Below the pieces are notes generated by a model that did no database searches, was not told the DNA's origin, and saw only the letters and a list, made by a program, of their open reading frames with translations. A program made the translations under genes and the position numbers. From Rhizobiales bacterium 64-17 (lineage in GTDB: Bacteria; Pseudomonadota; Alphaproteobacteria; Rhizobiales; Xanthobacteraceae): a DNA stretch of 64,000 nucleotides. How positions within the stretch are numbered: position 1 is the stretch's first letter; every line of letters begins with the position of its first letter. This document shows positions 44,949 through 60,569 of this stretch, piece after piece. The stretch lies in contig MKWA01000009.1 of NCBI GenBank assembly GCA_001899285.1, forward strand, positions 131,776-195,775, given 5' to 3'.

Positions 44949-45728
44949 TTACAAGAGCGGATTGACTGGCGTGGTTGGCGCGCCGTTGTCAGGCTGGTCG
45001 ACAGGCTTCGCGTCTGCCGGTTTGGCTTCGGCAGGATTGGCAGCCTCCGCTGGTGTCGCTGCTTTGTCTTCCGGCGTCTTGTAGAGCTCGATCTTGCGGA
45101 TCTCCTTGTGCTCGGCGGACGCGCTGCCGGTGGTCTGCGCCTGCTGCGTCGCCGGCGATTTCACACTCTTGTCCGCTTGCGGTTTCGCCGCTTCGGACTT
45201 CATCGTCGTGTCGGGCTTCGCCGTCGGCGACGGCACCGTCGCTTTCGCCGACTGCGCCGGCTTGACGACAGGTTTCTTCCGAACCGGCTTGTGCGGATCG
45301 GTTGCGGGCGGCGCCAGCGCCACGCGACGCTGCGGCGGCACGGCATGGGTTCCGCGCGGCAGCGGCGGCACCACCGGCTCGACCGTGTCGTATTGCTCGC
45401 GCACCACATAATCGCGCGGACCGTAACCGCGCTCGCCCGGCTCGAAATACCCGCGGGCCAGCGGCCGCACCGCCAGCACCGAGCCGTCATAGGCATCGAG
45501 CACAACGCGCATCTCGCGGCCATCGTCGTCGGTGGCGAGCAGCACATAGCGACCGTTGCGCCACACCGGCCCGCCGAGCGGATCAAGCCCCATGGAGCGG
45601 GTGATCGTCACCGCCTCGAACGCCGGCATCGCGCCGCCGGGAGCCGGTATGGCGCGCAGCGGCTCTGCATTGGCTCCGAGCGATCCGAACAGCGAAATGG
45701 CGGTGGCGAGAATAGTCGCACGTTTCAT
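44949..45728 (-). CDS. exported hypothetical protein, Pro/Ala/Lys-rich
   Basis: A 259-residue protein with a signal peptide (MKRATILATAISLFGSLGAN, AE cleavage). A short conserved-looking globular part follows (about 30-110, with WRNGRYVLLATDDDGREMRV and VLDAYDGSVLAVRPLA), then a long low-complexity tail rich in Pro, Lys, Ala. I do not recognise it by name. The globular part parallels that of the 45896-46945 protein (ARDPRGIETRMVVEADSGQI), so the two may share a small envelope domain. ATG 45728 has GGGAGGG upstream; the longer frame is rejected. Confidence 0.75.
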   Translation of the reverse strand: MKRATILATAISLFGSLGANAEPLRAIPAPGGAMPAFEAVTITRSMGLDPLGGPVWRNGRYVLLATDDDGREMRVVLDAYDGSVLAVRPLARGYFEPGERGYGPRDYVVREQYDTVEPVVPPLPRGTHAVPPQRRVALAPPATDPHKPVRKKPVVKPAQSAKATVPSPTAKPDTTMKSEAAKPQADKSVKSPATQQAQTTGSASAEHKEIRKIELYKTPEDKAATPAEAANPAEAKPADAKPVDQPDNGAPTTPVNPLL

Positions 45729-45895
45729 GACAGCCCTCCCGATTAACCCGATGTGCCGCGACGCGGCGCGCGCACAAGCTCGGCGGGGATTGGGGCGTTC
45801 GACGGGCGAAACGACAGCTTTTTGCGGCGAAATGGCGAAAAGATGATGACCCGGCTGGAGCGATTCCAACCGGGCCGGGCTCTCGTTCGCGGACG

Positions 45896-46945
45896 TTATC
45901 GCGACGGCGTGTCGAGCGTCACCGTGCCGGGCGGGACTTCCTCGGGCGGCATCTCGCTCGCATTCGCATGCGCGTCGGCGGCTTGCGGCATCGGCACGCC
46001 TGCCGGCTCGGACACCGGCACGGCTGGCGGCGCCCCAGGGATCGACGGCAAGCCCGGTTGAACCGCCGCATGCCGGTCGCTGCCGGGCAGCGTATCGGAC
46101 GCATTCGTCTCCGGCAGCGCGGGCGGCATGTCGCTCTGCGCGGGGGCAAAGCGTTTGCTGTCGCGATGATAAAGCGGCTTGAGCGGCGTCGGACCTTCCG
46201 CATAAGGCGGCGGCGCGAGCACCGTGCGCGGCCGCGTCCGCGGAGTCGGCGGCACGGGCGCGGCTTGCGGCGATATCGCAACGTCAGACGGCACAACAGG
46301 CGGCGTCACGCGTGGCGCGGGATCGGTTGGCGGCAGCGGTATCGCAGCAGGACGATAAGGTTGCCGATAGGGCTGTTCGCGCGGCGGCACGACCTGACGC
46401 ACCACGCGGCGCGGCGGCACCGGCTCCGCCATCGGCTCCTGAACCGGCGCGCGGCCGGCGGTTCGCTGCGGACGTTGCGGTGCAGAGGCACGCGGCGCGC
46501 GATCATGTTCGCGCGTCACATGTTCACGATTCACATGTTCACGGTTCACATGGGCCTGACGCTGCGGCACCGGCAGGTCGTCAGCCTGCGGGATCGAAAT
46601 GATGCGCGGGCTGGCGTCGTAATACGGTGAATAATCCGGCGGCCGGACCGCGGTCGTCACCGGCGTTGCCGAGACGATCTGGCCGCTGTCGGCCTCGACC
46701 ACCATGCGGGTTTCGATGCCGCGCGGATCGCGCGCGCGCACCAGATAGTAAGGCCCTTGCCGCAAGGGCGCATCGAGCATCGCGAAGCCATAAGGACGCA
46801 GTTGCGCGTCGAGCGTCGCCGGATCGGCTGCGCGTGCGGCTGGCGCAATGCTCCCGGTCTGCTGCGCCGGTGCGCGCACCGCCAGGAGCGCGACGGCGCC
46901 GCCGATGCAGAACAGGCCGAAGATCAGCTTGGCGCGCACGGCCAT
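45896..46945 (-). CDS. exported proline-rich protein with tandem HVNRE repeats
   Basis: A 349-residue protein with an N-terminal membrane/signal segment (AKLIFGLFCIGGAVALLAV). A globular part (about 40-100, with YYLVRARDPRGIETRMVVEA, DSGQIVSATPV) is followed by a Pro/Arg-rich tail. The tail includes a 15-base tandem repeat near 46515-46558 encoding HVNREHVNREHVTREH. Function unknown; it may span the periplasm or coat. It starts 8 bases after the DoxX stop and is probably in the same operon. Confidence 0.72.
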   Translation of the reverse strand: MAVRAKLIFGLFCIGGAVALLAVRAPAQQTGSIAPAARAADPATLDAQLRPYGFAMLDAPLRQGPYYLVRARDPRGIETRMVVEADSGQIVSATPVTTAVRPPDYSPYYDASPRIISIPQADDLPVPQRQAHVNREHVNREHVTREHDRAPRASAPQRPQRTAGRAPVQEPMAEPVPPRRVVRQVVPPREQPYRQPYRPAAIPLPPTDPAPRVTPPVVPSDVAISPQAAPVPPTPRTRPRTVLAPPPYAEGPTPLKPLYHRDSKRFAPAQSDMPPALPETNASDTLPGSDRHAAVQPGLPSIPGAPPAVPVSEPAGVPMPQAADAHANASEMPPEEVPPGTVTLDTPSR

Positions 46946-46953
46946 GCCCCCGG

Positions 46954-47640
46954 TTACCGCCGCGTCGCCCAGCGGATCAGATGATCGAGCGACAGCGTGC
47001 CCGGTCCCGCCGACATCAGCGCGGTGAGAATGACGATCCAGTAGATGTGCGTGGTCCACAGCGCATCGGGATAGACGAACAACTGGATCATCATGGTGAT
47101 GACCAGAAGACCGAACGCCGAGAACCGCGTCGCCAGGCCGAGCACCAGCAGCACCGGCAGCAGGAACTGCGCGAAGCTGACGAGATAGGCGCCGATCGTC
47201 GGCGGCACCGGCACGGCGGAGAACTGGTTGGCGAACATCGCGAAGGTTTCCGCCTTCACGCCGGTCGGCACGACGAACGACCATTCGAACGGTAGGTACT
47301 GGCTGACCGGCGCCGGCGGGGTCAGCGCGACGCGCGGCCCCTCGATCATGGTCTGGCCGGCGAGGAAGAACACCCGCGCGATCACCAGCCGCAGCGCCAG
47401 CGCCACCAGCGCATAAGGCACCACGCCGACGCCGCGCAGGGTATTTTCGATCAGCTTGCCAACAAAGGAGCGGCGGTCGGCGCGCCGGGTCGCCACCGCG
47501 ACCCGCGCCCGGCTCTTGCGCAGCGCGGCTTCCACCGCAGCCGAGCGGCCGGGTTGCGCTGGCGGCACCAGGGCATTCAGCCGGTCGGCAAGATTGTCGA
47601 GGGGATGGGCGGACGGTCCGTTGGCGGCGACGTCGGTCAT
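46954..47640 (-). CDS. DoxX family membrane protein
   Basis: A 228-residue DoxX-type quinone/thiosulfate-associated membrane protein. The N-terminal 75 residues are cytoplasmic and basic (KSRARVAVATRRADRRS). Four spans follow: about 85-105 (VPYALVALALRLVIARVFFL), 150-170, 175-195 and 200-220. ATG 47640 (MTDVAANGPSAHPL) has AGGGAG. DoxX proteins are linked to oxidative-stress complexes, but the exact role here is unknown. A proline-rich exported gene follows directly. Confidence 0.82.
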   Translation of the reverse strand: MTDVAANGPSAHPLDNLADRLNALVPPAQPGRSAAVEAALRKSRARVAVATRRADRRSFVGKLIENTLRGVGVVPYALVALALRLVIARVFFLAGQTMIEGPRVALTPPAPVSQYLPFEWSFVVPTGVKAETFAMFANQFSAVPVPPTIGAYLVSFAQFLLPVLLVLGLATRFSAFGLLVITMMIQLFVYPDALWTTHIYWIVILTALMSAGPGTLSLDHLIRWATRR

Positions 47641-48102
47641 GACACTGGCTCCCTGCATCACGCGCAGTTGGGTTCGTGTCACCTTCGCGAAGCGGCTTGC
47701 TGGAATCAACGAAACGCAGCCTTTGACGCGGGTTTTATCGAATTGACGATTAAACGGTTAACCCGGCGCGTCATTCGCCTGACGCAACGGCGTTGCAGGT
47801 TGACGGTGGTCGAGCACCGGTTCGTTGCCCACACCGGGGGCACCCGCGCAACATTCAGGCGGAAAGTCGCGATTCATCCGTAGACCCGCCTTGTGTGGCG
47901 GTGCAAAATTTGGCAAGGTTCTAAAGGACAGTACTACTGTCCTATTGGGCTTATTGCCGCAAGGCGACCCAAGAATGCGGGTTTGGCCGATAGCCGAACC
48001 TCGCAGTGCCGGACGACCGCAGACAGACGAACTGCCGCCACTCGCGGCAATGGGTGAAACTTCGGACCTCCCGGGCGACGAGCCTGGGCGAGGATGGGAC
48101 AG
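47641..48102. other. intergenic region before gltB with a 19-base palindrome
   Basis: A 462-base gap between DoxX (leftward) and gltB (rightward). A perfect inverted repeat AGGACAGT-ACT-ACTGTCCT spans 47925-47943. A TTGGCA at 47911-47916 lies 17 bases from the ACTACT centre, so the palindrome overlaps a possible -10 and looks like an operator for gltB. I see no gene; the region 47960-48090 is a leader with no recognised RNA. Confidence 0.5.
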
Positions 48103-52812
<4,710 letters not shown>

Positions 52813-52823
52813 GGAGAAGCACC

Positions 52824-54263
<1,440 letters not shown>

Positions 54264-54269
54264 ACGCGC

Positions 54270-55865
54270 TTATCTGAAAATATCGAACAGGCCACCGCCG
54301 CGCGGCGGTGGCGGCGCCGGCCGCTGTTGCGGCGGGCGTTGCTGCATCGTTGCCGGCGGGCGCTGATGCGGCTCGCCGCTGGCGCGGCGTTCCGGCGTCG
54401 CCGCAGGTGTGGACCGGCGGCTGCGCCCGTCCGGCGTTTCCGTCGTCGCGGGATTGGATGACGTGCGCGCGGCAGCCGGCGAGGCGGACGCGGGCGTGGC
54501 CGCCACCGGCGGCGGCGCGGTCGATGCCGGCGTGGTGCCGGGCAAGACGCGCGGCCAGGCGAAGTTGTCGGCGCGGCCGGGCGGCGGCGCGACCGGTTCG
54601 CCCTTGACCAGAACCTGCGCGGCAACCGGATCAGCGGCGGATGGACGTCCGCCACCGGCCAGCTCGCCCGCGTTCTGCGGCGCAGCGGTGAGCGACACCA
54701 CCGGCCCGGCGAGCGGACGCGCGGCCGGGCCTGACGGCGCGGCGAGTTCGGGCGTCGGCGTGCCGGACGGCAGCGCGATCGGCGCGGTGCCGCGACCCGA
54801 CATCAGACGGCGGATTTCCCGGTCGACATAGTGCGCGAGTTTGCGCGCGCCGTAGGAGGTGAAGTGTACGCCGTCATAAGCGCGCAAACGCCGCGTCTGG
54901 CCTTCGACGTCGGGACCATGCAGCGAATAGCGGTTGTTCTCGTCGACGAAGCCGTCCCAGACATCGACATAGACGACGCCCGCCTTCTGCGCGCGGCTGC
55001 GGAACAGATCGTTGAGATAAAGCGCGTCCGAGGTCGAGCGCGTGCCGCGGATCGACGGCAGGCCGACCCAGATCACCGGCACACCGCGCGATTTCGCCGC
55101 GGCGATCATCTCGTCGATCTTGCGCGAATAGAGTTCCGCCCAGCGGTCGCTGCGGAATTCGGCGCTGCCGCCCGGCGCACGGGTCGTGCGCTCCGGCGCG
55201 GCGATATTCGGCTGCTCGCCCTCGTCGTCGTCATTGGCGGCTGCGGCCGGCTTGTCGTCGGCGGCCTCCTTCTTGGCCTCTTTGTCGTCCTTGGCCTTGT
55301 CGTCTTTTTTGGTGTCCTTCTTCTCGTCTTTCTTGGTCTCTTCTTTTTTGCGCGCCGCTTCGCGGATCGCCTGACGATCACTCAGGCCGAGCATGATGAC
55401 GACGTAGTCGGCCTTCTCCTTGGCGAGCGTGTCGCGCACGACATTGGGCCAGTCGAGATCGCCCCGCGCCTCGTAGCGGATCAAACCGGAATAGGTTTTG
55501 TTCTTGCGCACCACGCCGACTTCCGGCGTGTCGGAGAAAGAATCCTCGAGGCCGTAACCGAGCCAGTCGGCAAACGAGTCGCCGAACACCATCACCGTGG
55601 TCGTAGGCGGTGTGTCCGACTTGTCGCTCTTGCGCGGTGGTGGCGCACGGCTCGAATCCGTCTGCTGCGGCTGTGACGAATGCGTCTGCGGGCGCTGCTG
55701 GTATTGTGGCGGCGGCTGCTGGAAACCGCCACCGCCGAACAGCTGCTCGAGGAAACTCGGTCGGCGGTACTGCGCCTGCGCGTCACCGACCACGCACAGC
55801 ATCCCCGCCGCCGCGACCAGAACGGTCGCAGCAACGGTCGTGAAGCAGGAGCGAATCTGACCCAT
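54270..55865 (-). CDS. DUF459/SGNH-hydrolase protein with a Lys-rich insertion
   Basis: A 531-residue exported protein with a signal peptide (CFTTVAATVLVAAAGMLCVV, cleavage near DAQAQ), a Gln/Pro-rich stretch, and an SGNH hydrolase domain. Block I is VMVFGDSFADWLGYGLED, and the His block is YDGVHFTSYGARKLAHYV. Between them, after LGLSDRQAIREAA, a roughly 45-residue run of Lys/Asp/Glu/Ala (KKEETKKDEKKDTKKDD and on) interrupts the fold. The tail after 380 is Pro/Ala/Arg-rich. The family (DUF459) acts on envelope polymers in known cases, but the substrate is unknown. Start MGQIRSCFTT is at 55865. Confidence 0.82.
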   Translation of the reverse strand: MGQIRSCFTTVAATVLVAAAGMLCVVGDAQAQYRRPSFLEQLFGGGGFQQPPPQYQQRPQTHSSQPQQTDSSRAPPPRKSDKSDTPPTTTVMVFGDSFADWLGYGLEDSFSDTPEVGVVRKNKTYSGLIRYEARGDLDWPNVVRDTLAKEKADYVVIMLGLSDRQAIREAARKKEETKKDEKKDTKKDDKAKDDKEAKKEAADDKPAAAANDDDEGEQPNIAAPERTTRAPGGSAEFRSDRWAELYSRKIDEMIAAAKSRGVPVIWVGLPSIRGTRSTSDALYLNDLFRSRAQKAGVVYVDVWDGFVDENNRYSLHGPDVEGQTRRLRAYDGVHFTSYGARKLAHYVDREIRRLMSGRGTAPIALPSGTPTPELAAPSGPAARPLAGPVVSLTAAPQNAGELAGGGRPSAADPVAAQVLVKGEPVAPPPGRADNFAWPRVLPGTTPASTAPPPVAATPASASPAAARTSSNPATTETPDGRSRRSTPAATPERRASGEPHQRPPATMQQRPPQQRPAPPPPRGGGLFDIFR

Positions 55866-56008
55866 CGGGACCGGCCGGTGATGTGCCGGCGGCGCCGGCA
55901 CCAGAAAAACCAGGATTTAAACCAAGGTCATCAGCCCGATAAAAATGTCAACTTGAAGATCGGCACTCCCCGGCCATGTCTTTGGCCGACCTGTCTTTTT
56001 GTCGCTGG

Positions 56009-57379
56009 TTAACGCCCGCGCAGCATGTCGAGAACGCTCGCGGAGGCAAATCCGTCCGGCACCCGGCCGGTGCGGCTTTGAAACGCCCGGATCGCCGCGC
56101 GGGTCTCGCCGCCGAGCCGGCCGTCCGGCTCGCCGATATTGAACCCGTGGTTCGCCAGCAACTGCTGCAGTTCCAGCCGTTCGGCCCGCGACAGCACGCG
56201 CTCGTAGCGCGGCCAGTCCTGCACGAACGCCGCCCCCCCGCGCAGCCGGTCGGCGAGATGGCCGATGGCGAGCGCATAGGCTTCGGCCGGATTGTATTTC
56301 ATGATGACGCGGAAGTTGTGCGTCATCAGGAAACCCGGCCCCTGCACGCCGGCCGGCACCAGCAGGAACGCGTGGTCATCCGGCCGCGGGAACGCCGCGC
56401 GGTTGACGCGATGCACGCCGAGTTGTTCCCACTGCCGCATGCTCAGCATGCGCGCCTTGTCGGCCAGCGAGAAATCCAGCGTCGCCGGCACCACCACCTC
56501 ATAGCCCCAGCTATGGCCGGCCTGCCAGCCGTTCCTCTTCATCATGTTCGCCGTCGAGGCGAGCATGTCGGGAATGGAATCAACCGTGTCGCGATGCCCG
56601 TCGCCGTCGAAGTCCACCGCGAACCGCTTGAACGCGCGCGGCATGAACTGGGTAGGCCCGAACGCGCCGGCCCACGAGCCGACGAAATGCTCCGGCGCGA
56701 TGTCGCGGCGATGCAGGATCTCCAGCGCGATCAGGAATTCATCGCGGAAATAAGCCTGGCGGCGGCCGATACAGGCGAGCGTCGCCACCGAGCGCAGCAC
56801 CGGCCGGTCGCCGGCGAGCGTGCTGTAATTGGTTTCGACGCCCCAGATCGCCGCGAGGATGTGCCGGTCAACGCCGTAAGCGTGCTCGACCCGATCAAAG
56901 ACGGGACGGTATTTCTCCAGAAGCTCGCGGCCTTTCTGGATGCGCGCATCGGTGATGAGCACATCGAGATAATCCCAGAACGACTTGGTGAACTCCGGCT
57001 GGCTGTCCATCAGGTCCATCAGCCGCAGGTCCGGCTTCAACCCGTTGGTCAGGGTCTCGAAGCTGGCCCGGCTGACACCATGACGCGCGGCCTGCGGCCA
57101 CAGGCTCTGGATGCAGCGGGGAAAATCGTCGGCCGCCGCGCGGATCGCCTCGGCGGTCATCTCCGGATGCCCCGACGCGCCCGATTCGCCGCTCCACGGC
57201 TTGGCAGCCGGCATCTTGGTATTGGCCGGGATCGAGCCGGTGACGAGCCGGTCGGCCTTTGGCTGAGCGGCAGCCAGCGTCAGGCTACCGCCGGCCGCCA
57301 GAGCGGCCATAGCCAGCGAAAGAATGAACCCGCGGGGTGTCCGCGAGCGGGTTGGTCTCATTGGCACCATGAGCCTCAA
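56009..57379 (-). CDS. lytic murein transglycosylase (MltB family) with peptidoglycan-binding domain
   Basis: A 456-residue exported enzyme that cuts glycan strands with anhydro-muramyl formation. The signal-like N terminus (FILSLAMAALAAGGSLTLAA) precedes the SLT_2 domain, with catalytic Glu in AAIWGVETNYSTLAGD and substrate motif GSWAGAFGPTQFMPRAFKRF. The C-terminal PG_binding_1 domain contains NIGEPDGRLGGETRAAIRAF. The N-terminal ATG at 57379 or 57361 could start it. It sits between the SGNH gene and galU among envelope genes. Confidence 0.9.
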   Translation of the reverse strand: MRLMVPMRPTRSRTPRGFILSLAMAALAAGGSLTLAAAQPKADRLVTGSIPANTKMPAAKPWSGESGASGHPEMTAEAIRAAADDFPRCIQSLWPQAARHGVSRASFETLTNGLKPDLRLMDLMDSQPEFTKSFWDYLDVLITDARIQKGRELLEKYRPVFDRVEHAYGVDRHILAAIWGVETNYSTLAGDRPVLRSVATLACIGRRQAYFRDEFLIALEILHRRDIAPEHFVGSWAGAFGPTQFMPRAFKRFAVDFDGDGHRDTVDSIPDMLASTANMMKRNGWQAGHSWGYEVVVPATLDFSLADKARMLSMRQWEQLGVHRVNRAAFPRPDDHAFLLVPAGVQGPGFLMTHNFRVIMKYNPAEAYALAIGHLADRLRGGAAFVQDWPRYERVLSRAERLELQQLLANHGFNIGEPDGRLGGETRAAIRAFQSRTGRVPDGFASASVLDMLRGR

Positions 57380-57567
57380 TCCGTCCTTATTTCCCGCCTC
57401 TATGGGTGCCCGGTTATCGTTTCGGTGACGTTAACAGCTCCCGCTGTTCCGCCGGCAGGATTATCATCAAGATATCATCAAGGCCGACGGATTAGAGACA
57501 TAGCCACCAAATCGGGCGAGGCCACGGCCAAGCCCTCCGCGTCCCTGTTCTGGAACCTCGGATTTTC

Positions 57568-58443
57568 ATGACCCGTATTCGCAAGGCCATCTTCCCGGTT
57601 GCCGGCCTCGGCACCCGTTTCCTTCCCGCGACCAAGGCGATGCCCAAGGAGATGCTCACCGTCGTCGACCGGCCGCTGATCCAGCACGTCGTCGACGAGG
57701 CGCGGCAGGCCGGGATCGAGCATTTCATCTTCGTCACCGGCCGCAACAAGAACGTCATCGAGGACCACTTCGACCGGCAGTTCGAACTGGAGATGACGCT
57801 CGACGAACGTGGCAAGCGGAACGAACTCTCGGCGCTGGAGAACGATCTGCCGGGCGCGGGCAACACCAGCTTCACCCGCCAGCAGTCGCCGCTCGGCCTC
57901 GGCCATGCGGTGTGGTGCGCGCGCGAACTGGTCGGCCGCGAACCGTTCGCGCTGCTGCTGCCGGACGTGCTGGTGCAGCATCCGCGCGGCTGCCTCGCGC
58001 AGATGATCGACGCCGCCAACGAGATCGGCGACAAGGCGAACATCATCGCCGTCGAGGAAGTGCCGCACGATCGCGTGTCGAGCTACGGCGTGGTCGGCGT
58101 CGGCGAGGCGAAGGGCAAAGCCTTCGCCATCACCAAGATGGTGGAGAAGCCGAAACCGGCAGACGCGCCGTCCAACCTGATCATCACCGGCCGCTACATC
58201 CTGCAGCCCGAGGTGTTCGACATCCTTGAAAAGCAGGAGCGCGGTGCCGGCGGCGAGATCCAGCTCACCGACGCGATGCTGCAGCTCATGGCGAAGCAGA
58301 AATTCTACGGACTGAAATTCGACGGCCGCAGCTTCGATTGTGGCTCGAAGATCGGCTTCCTGTCCGCCAACGTCGCCTATGCGCTGGAGCGGCCGGACAT
58401 TGCCCCGGAATTCCGCGACGAGATCAGGAAGCTGCTAGGGTGA
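57568..58443 (+). CDS. galU: UTP-glucose-1-phosphate uridylyltransferase
   Basis: A 291-residue nucleotidyltransferase that makes UDP-glucose from UTP and glucose 1-phosphate. It begins MTRIRKAIFPVAGLGTRFLP (the GxGTRFLPATK signature), with MPKEMLTVVDRPLIQ and QQSPLGLGHAVWCA. Length and sequence match bacterial GalU. UDP-glucose feeds the polysaccharide and uronic-acid genes in this window. ATG 57568 has no strong SD; the upstream sequence carries TATCATCAAG twice. Confidence 0.94.
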   Translation: MTRIRKAIFPVAGLGTRFLPATKAMPKEMLTVVDRPLIQHVVDEARQAGIEHFIFVTGRNKNVIEDHFDRQFELEMTLDERGKRNELSALENDLPGAGNTSFTRQQSPLGLGHAVWCARELVGREPFALLLPDVLVQHPRGCLAQMIDAANEIGDKANIIAVEEVPHDRVSSYGVVGVGEAKGKAFAITKMVEKPKPADAPSNLIITGRYILQPEVFDILEKQERGAGGEIQLTDAMLQLMAKQKFYGLKFDGRSFDCGSKIGFLSANVAYALERPDIAPEFRDEIRKLLG

Positions 58444-58639
58444 TCATACTCGACAGCCTCATGGCGAGGAGCGATGCCAACGGGTCCGCGCTAAGCGCGG
58501 CCCGATGACAGGCTTCGCATCGCGTCTCGGACCATGGGCGTTAGCACTGTGGCCACTTCCTCCTTCGAGACGCGCGCCTTCACTCCGCGAGCTTAGGCGT
58601 ACTTATCAGGATGAGGTGGATAAAGAGCGCAACATGCTG
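58444..58639. repeat. probable degenerate dispersed palindromic repeat
   Basis: Between galU and the outer-membrane barrel gene, motifs of the TTCGAGACGCGC / CATCCTGAGGAG-type element are visible in decayed form: CTCATGGCGAGGAGCG near 58458, CGCGTCTCGGACCATG near 58525, TCCTTCGAGACGCGCGCC near 58560 and ATCAGGATGAGG near 58605. The hairpin arms are imperfect. No gene is apparent. Confidence 0.45.
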
Positions 58640-60283
58640 CTACTTCTGTAGCCGCAGGCCGAGCAGGAACACGTTGGCGTCGTAGTTGTAGCCGGTGACG
58701 TTCGAGCGCAGCCATTCGCGCCGCACCTCGCCCTTGAGCCACAACTCGCGGCTGAGTTTGTAGGTCAAGCCGAAGCCGAGCGCATAGCGCTGGTCCTCGC
58801 GGTCGGAATCGATGCCGAACGCCGCCGCGCTGCCCTGATAGAGATCGAAGCCGAAGCCGAATTTCACCGTGGCGATCAGCCAGCGACGCAGCGCGTGATC
58901 GACCTGCAAACCGACATCGCGATACAGCACACCGGAAATGCCGGGCACGGTGGATTCGCCGACGCTGGTCTTGCCCGTGAGCTTCACATTGGTCAGCGAT
59001 GTCGCATTCCACAACAGCGATGCATCGAACAGCAGACCTTTCACATCCGGCAACCGCGGATCCTGATAGGTGCGCTTGGTATAGCCGATCGACACGTCGC
59101 CGGTGAGCAGACGGCTCAGTTCGAACGTGGTGCCGACACGACCGAGCCACGCTTTGGAATCGCGCTGGTAGCCGAAATAATCCGTCGTCAGGTCATGCAC
59201 GCGCGTGTCGTAGCCACCTTCCACATAGGGCGTGACGCCGGGCCGTAGTTCGTAGCCGGCGCGTAGAGTGCCGCCGTACTGGTTGAGGTTGCGGTCGTTG
59301 TTGTCCGACGTCGTGCCATCGACCAGCGACGACGACTGCCAGACGGTGCGGTCAACCGTTCCCTTCACGCCGAGTTCGAGCCGGTTGAAGCGATGCGCGA
59401 TGCCGGCAACGCCGCCGAACGTCGTGAAGATCGGCAACCGCGACAGGCCCGCCTGCAGGTTCGGGCTGTTCGGATAATCGGTGCCGACCAGCAACCGGCC
59501 GCCGAGATCGATGCGCGTGTCGCGCGTCACATCAATGCGGCCATCGACGCTGCCGGTCGCCTGCGGGCGGCTGATCGACGGCGTGAGATCGTCGCGATAC
59601 CAGTTATAGCTGCCGCGCAGATCGGCTTTGAGTTCGTGACGCACCCAGTTCGACTGCGCGCGCAGTTCCGGCGCGACGGTGACCAGCGCCGACCCGCTGC
59701 CGCTGCTGCGCGCGCCGGGATTGGTGTCAAAGCCGCCATAGGCTTCAACAGCGGGAAACACATCGAAGGTGCCGAGCCGCAGGCCGAGCGGTTCATAGGG
59801 GTCGCCCTCGGCCGCAAGCTTCTTGCGCTTGACGATCGGCGCGGGCTGCACGCCGACCGGCGTCACCGGAATGCGCGCGGCCATCGCCTGCTCGGCGAGC
59901 GGCGGGATCGGCTTCTGATAGGACGACGGCGCGGGCGCGGCGACGGAGGGCGCGGCATCGGATGCAGGCGCACCACCGGGAGAAGACATTTGCGGCGGAG
60001 CGGCGGGTTTCTTCGCCGGACGGCTCGCGGCGTCCTTCTTGCGCGCATTGGTCGAGTCGAAGCCGGTACGGCCGGCGCCGGACGGAACCGGCGTGAAGCC
60101 GCGCGTCGAGGGGCCGAGCGGCGCCTTGCCCGCGGGTTTGAAGCCCGGCGTCACCTTCAGCGCGTCGCGCGACGCCGGCGCGAACGGATCAGCGGACGGC
60201 ACGGCGGTCTGGGCGGGCGCTGACGCGGCAAATCCGAAGCATGCGGCAGCGACCGCCGCGGCACCCACGCCGCACGGCCACAT
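58640..60283 (-). CDS. outer membrane beta-barrel protein
   Basis: A 547-residue secreted protein. Signal peptide: MWPCGVGAAAVAAACFGFAA then SAPAQTAV. A long Pro/Ala linker (about 60-150) precedes a barrel (about 170-547) of alternating beta strands ending YDANVFLLGLRLQK, with strand-like stretches such as RHELKADLRGSYNWYRDD and WLIATVKFGFGFDLYQG. This resembles the BBP2-type barrels found near polysaccharide export genes, but the specific function is not clear. ATG 60283 has GGAG; the upstream in-frame part is Arg/Pro-rich. It is divergent from kdsD. Confidence 0.82.
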   Translation of the reverse strand: MWPCGVGAAAVAAACFGFAASAPAQTAVPSADPFAPASRDALKVTPGFKPAGKAPLGPSTRGFTPVPSGAGRTGFDSTNARKKDAASRPAKKPAAPPQMSSPGGAPASDAAPSVAAPAPSSYQKPIPPLAEQAMAARIPVTPVGVQPAPIVKRKKLAAEGDPYEPLGLRLGTFDVFPAVEAYGGFDTNPGARSSGSGSALVTVAPELRAQSNWVRHELKADLRGSYNWYRDDLTPSISRPQATGSVDGRIDVTRDTRIDLGGRLLVGTDYPNSPNLQAGLSRLPIFTTFGGVAGIAHRFNRLELGVKGTVDRTVWQSSSLVDGTTSDNNDRNLNQYGGTLRAGYELRPGVTPYVEGGYDTRVHDLTTDYFGYQRDSKAWLGRVGTTFELSRLLTGDVSIGYTKRTYQDPRLPDVKGLLFDASLLWNATSLTNVKLTGKTSVGESTVPGISGVLYRDVGLQVDHALRRWLIATVKFGFGFDLYQGSAAAFGIDSDREDQRYALGFGLTYKLSRELWLKGEVRREWLRSNVTGYNYDANVFLLGLRLQK

Positions 60284-60569
60284 CCGACTCCGCCTGCTAC
60301 CCCGACGCGGCACCCGCGATCCTCCTGTGCCGGCTCGCGCCCCTTCCGGCGCGAGCAACGGCCCGCAGCCCACCGGCGACGCGCCGGCAGGCTTTGGTTA
60401 AGGGAGTAGAAAAGGTTATGGTTAACGAGGCGTTGAGATCGGCTAGCCCCCGCCTTGCCGGGTCGCGACCGCTTCCACCCCGTGCTAAGGAGGCGCGGCG
60501 CCGTGACCCCTGCTTCGTTCCATCGAAGCGGAATGGAACCCGGTGCCGAGCCCCGATACCCAGGTCCCG

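Noticed and set aside
57469-57490. Direct repeat TATCATCAAG before galU
   Set aside because: Two short copies in a leader with no further pattern; too little to call a site.
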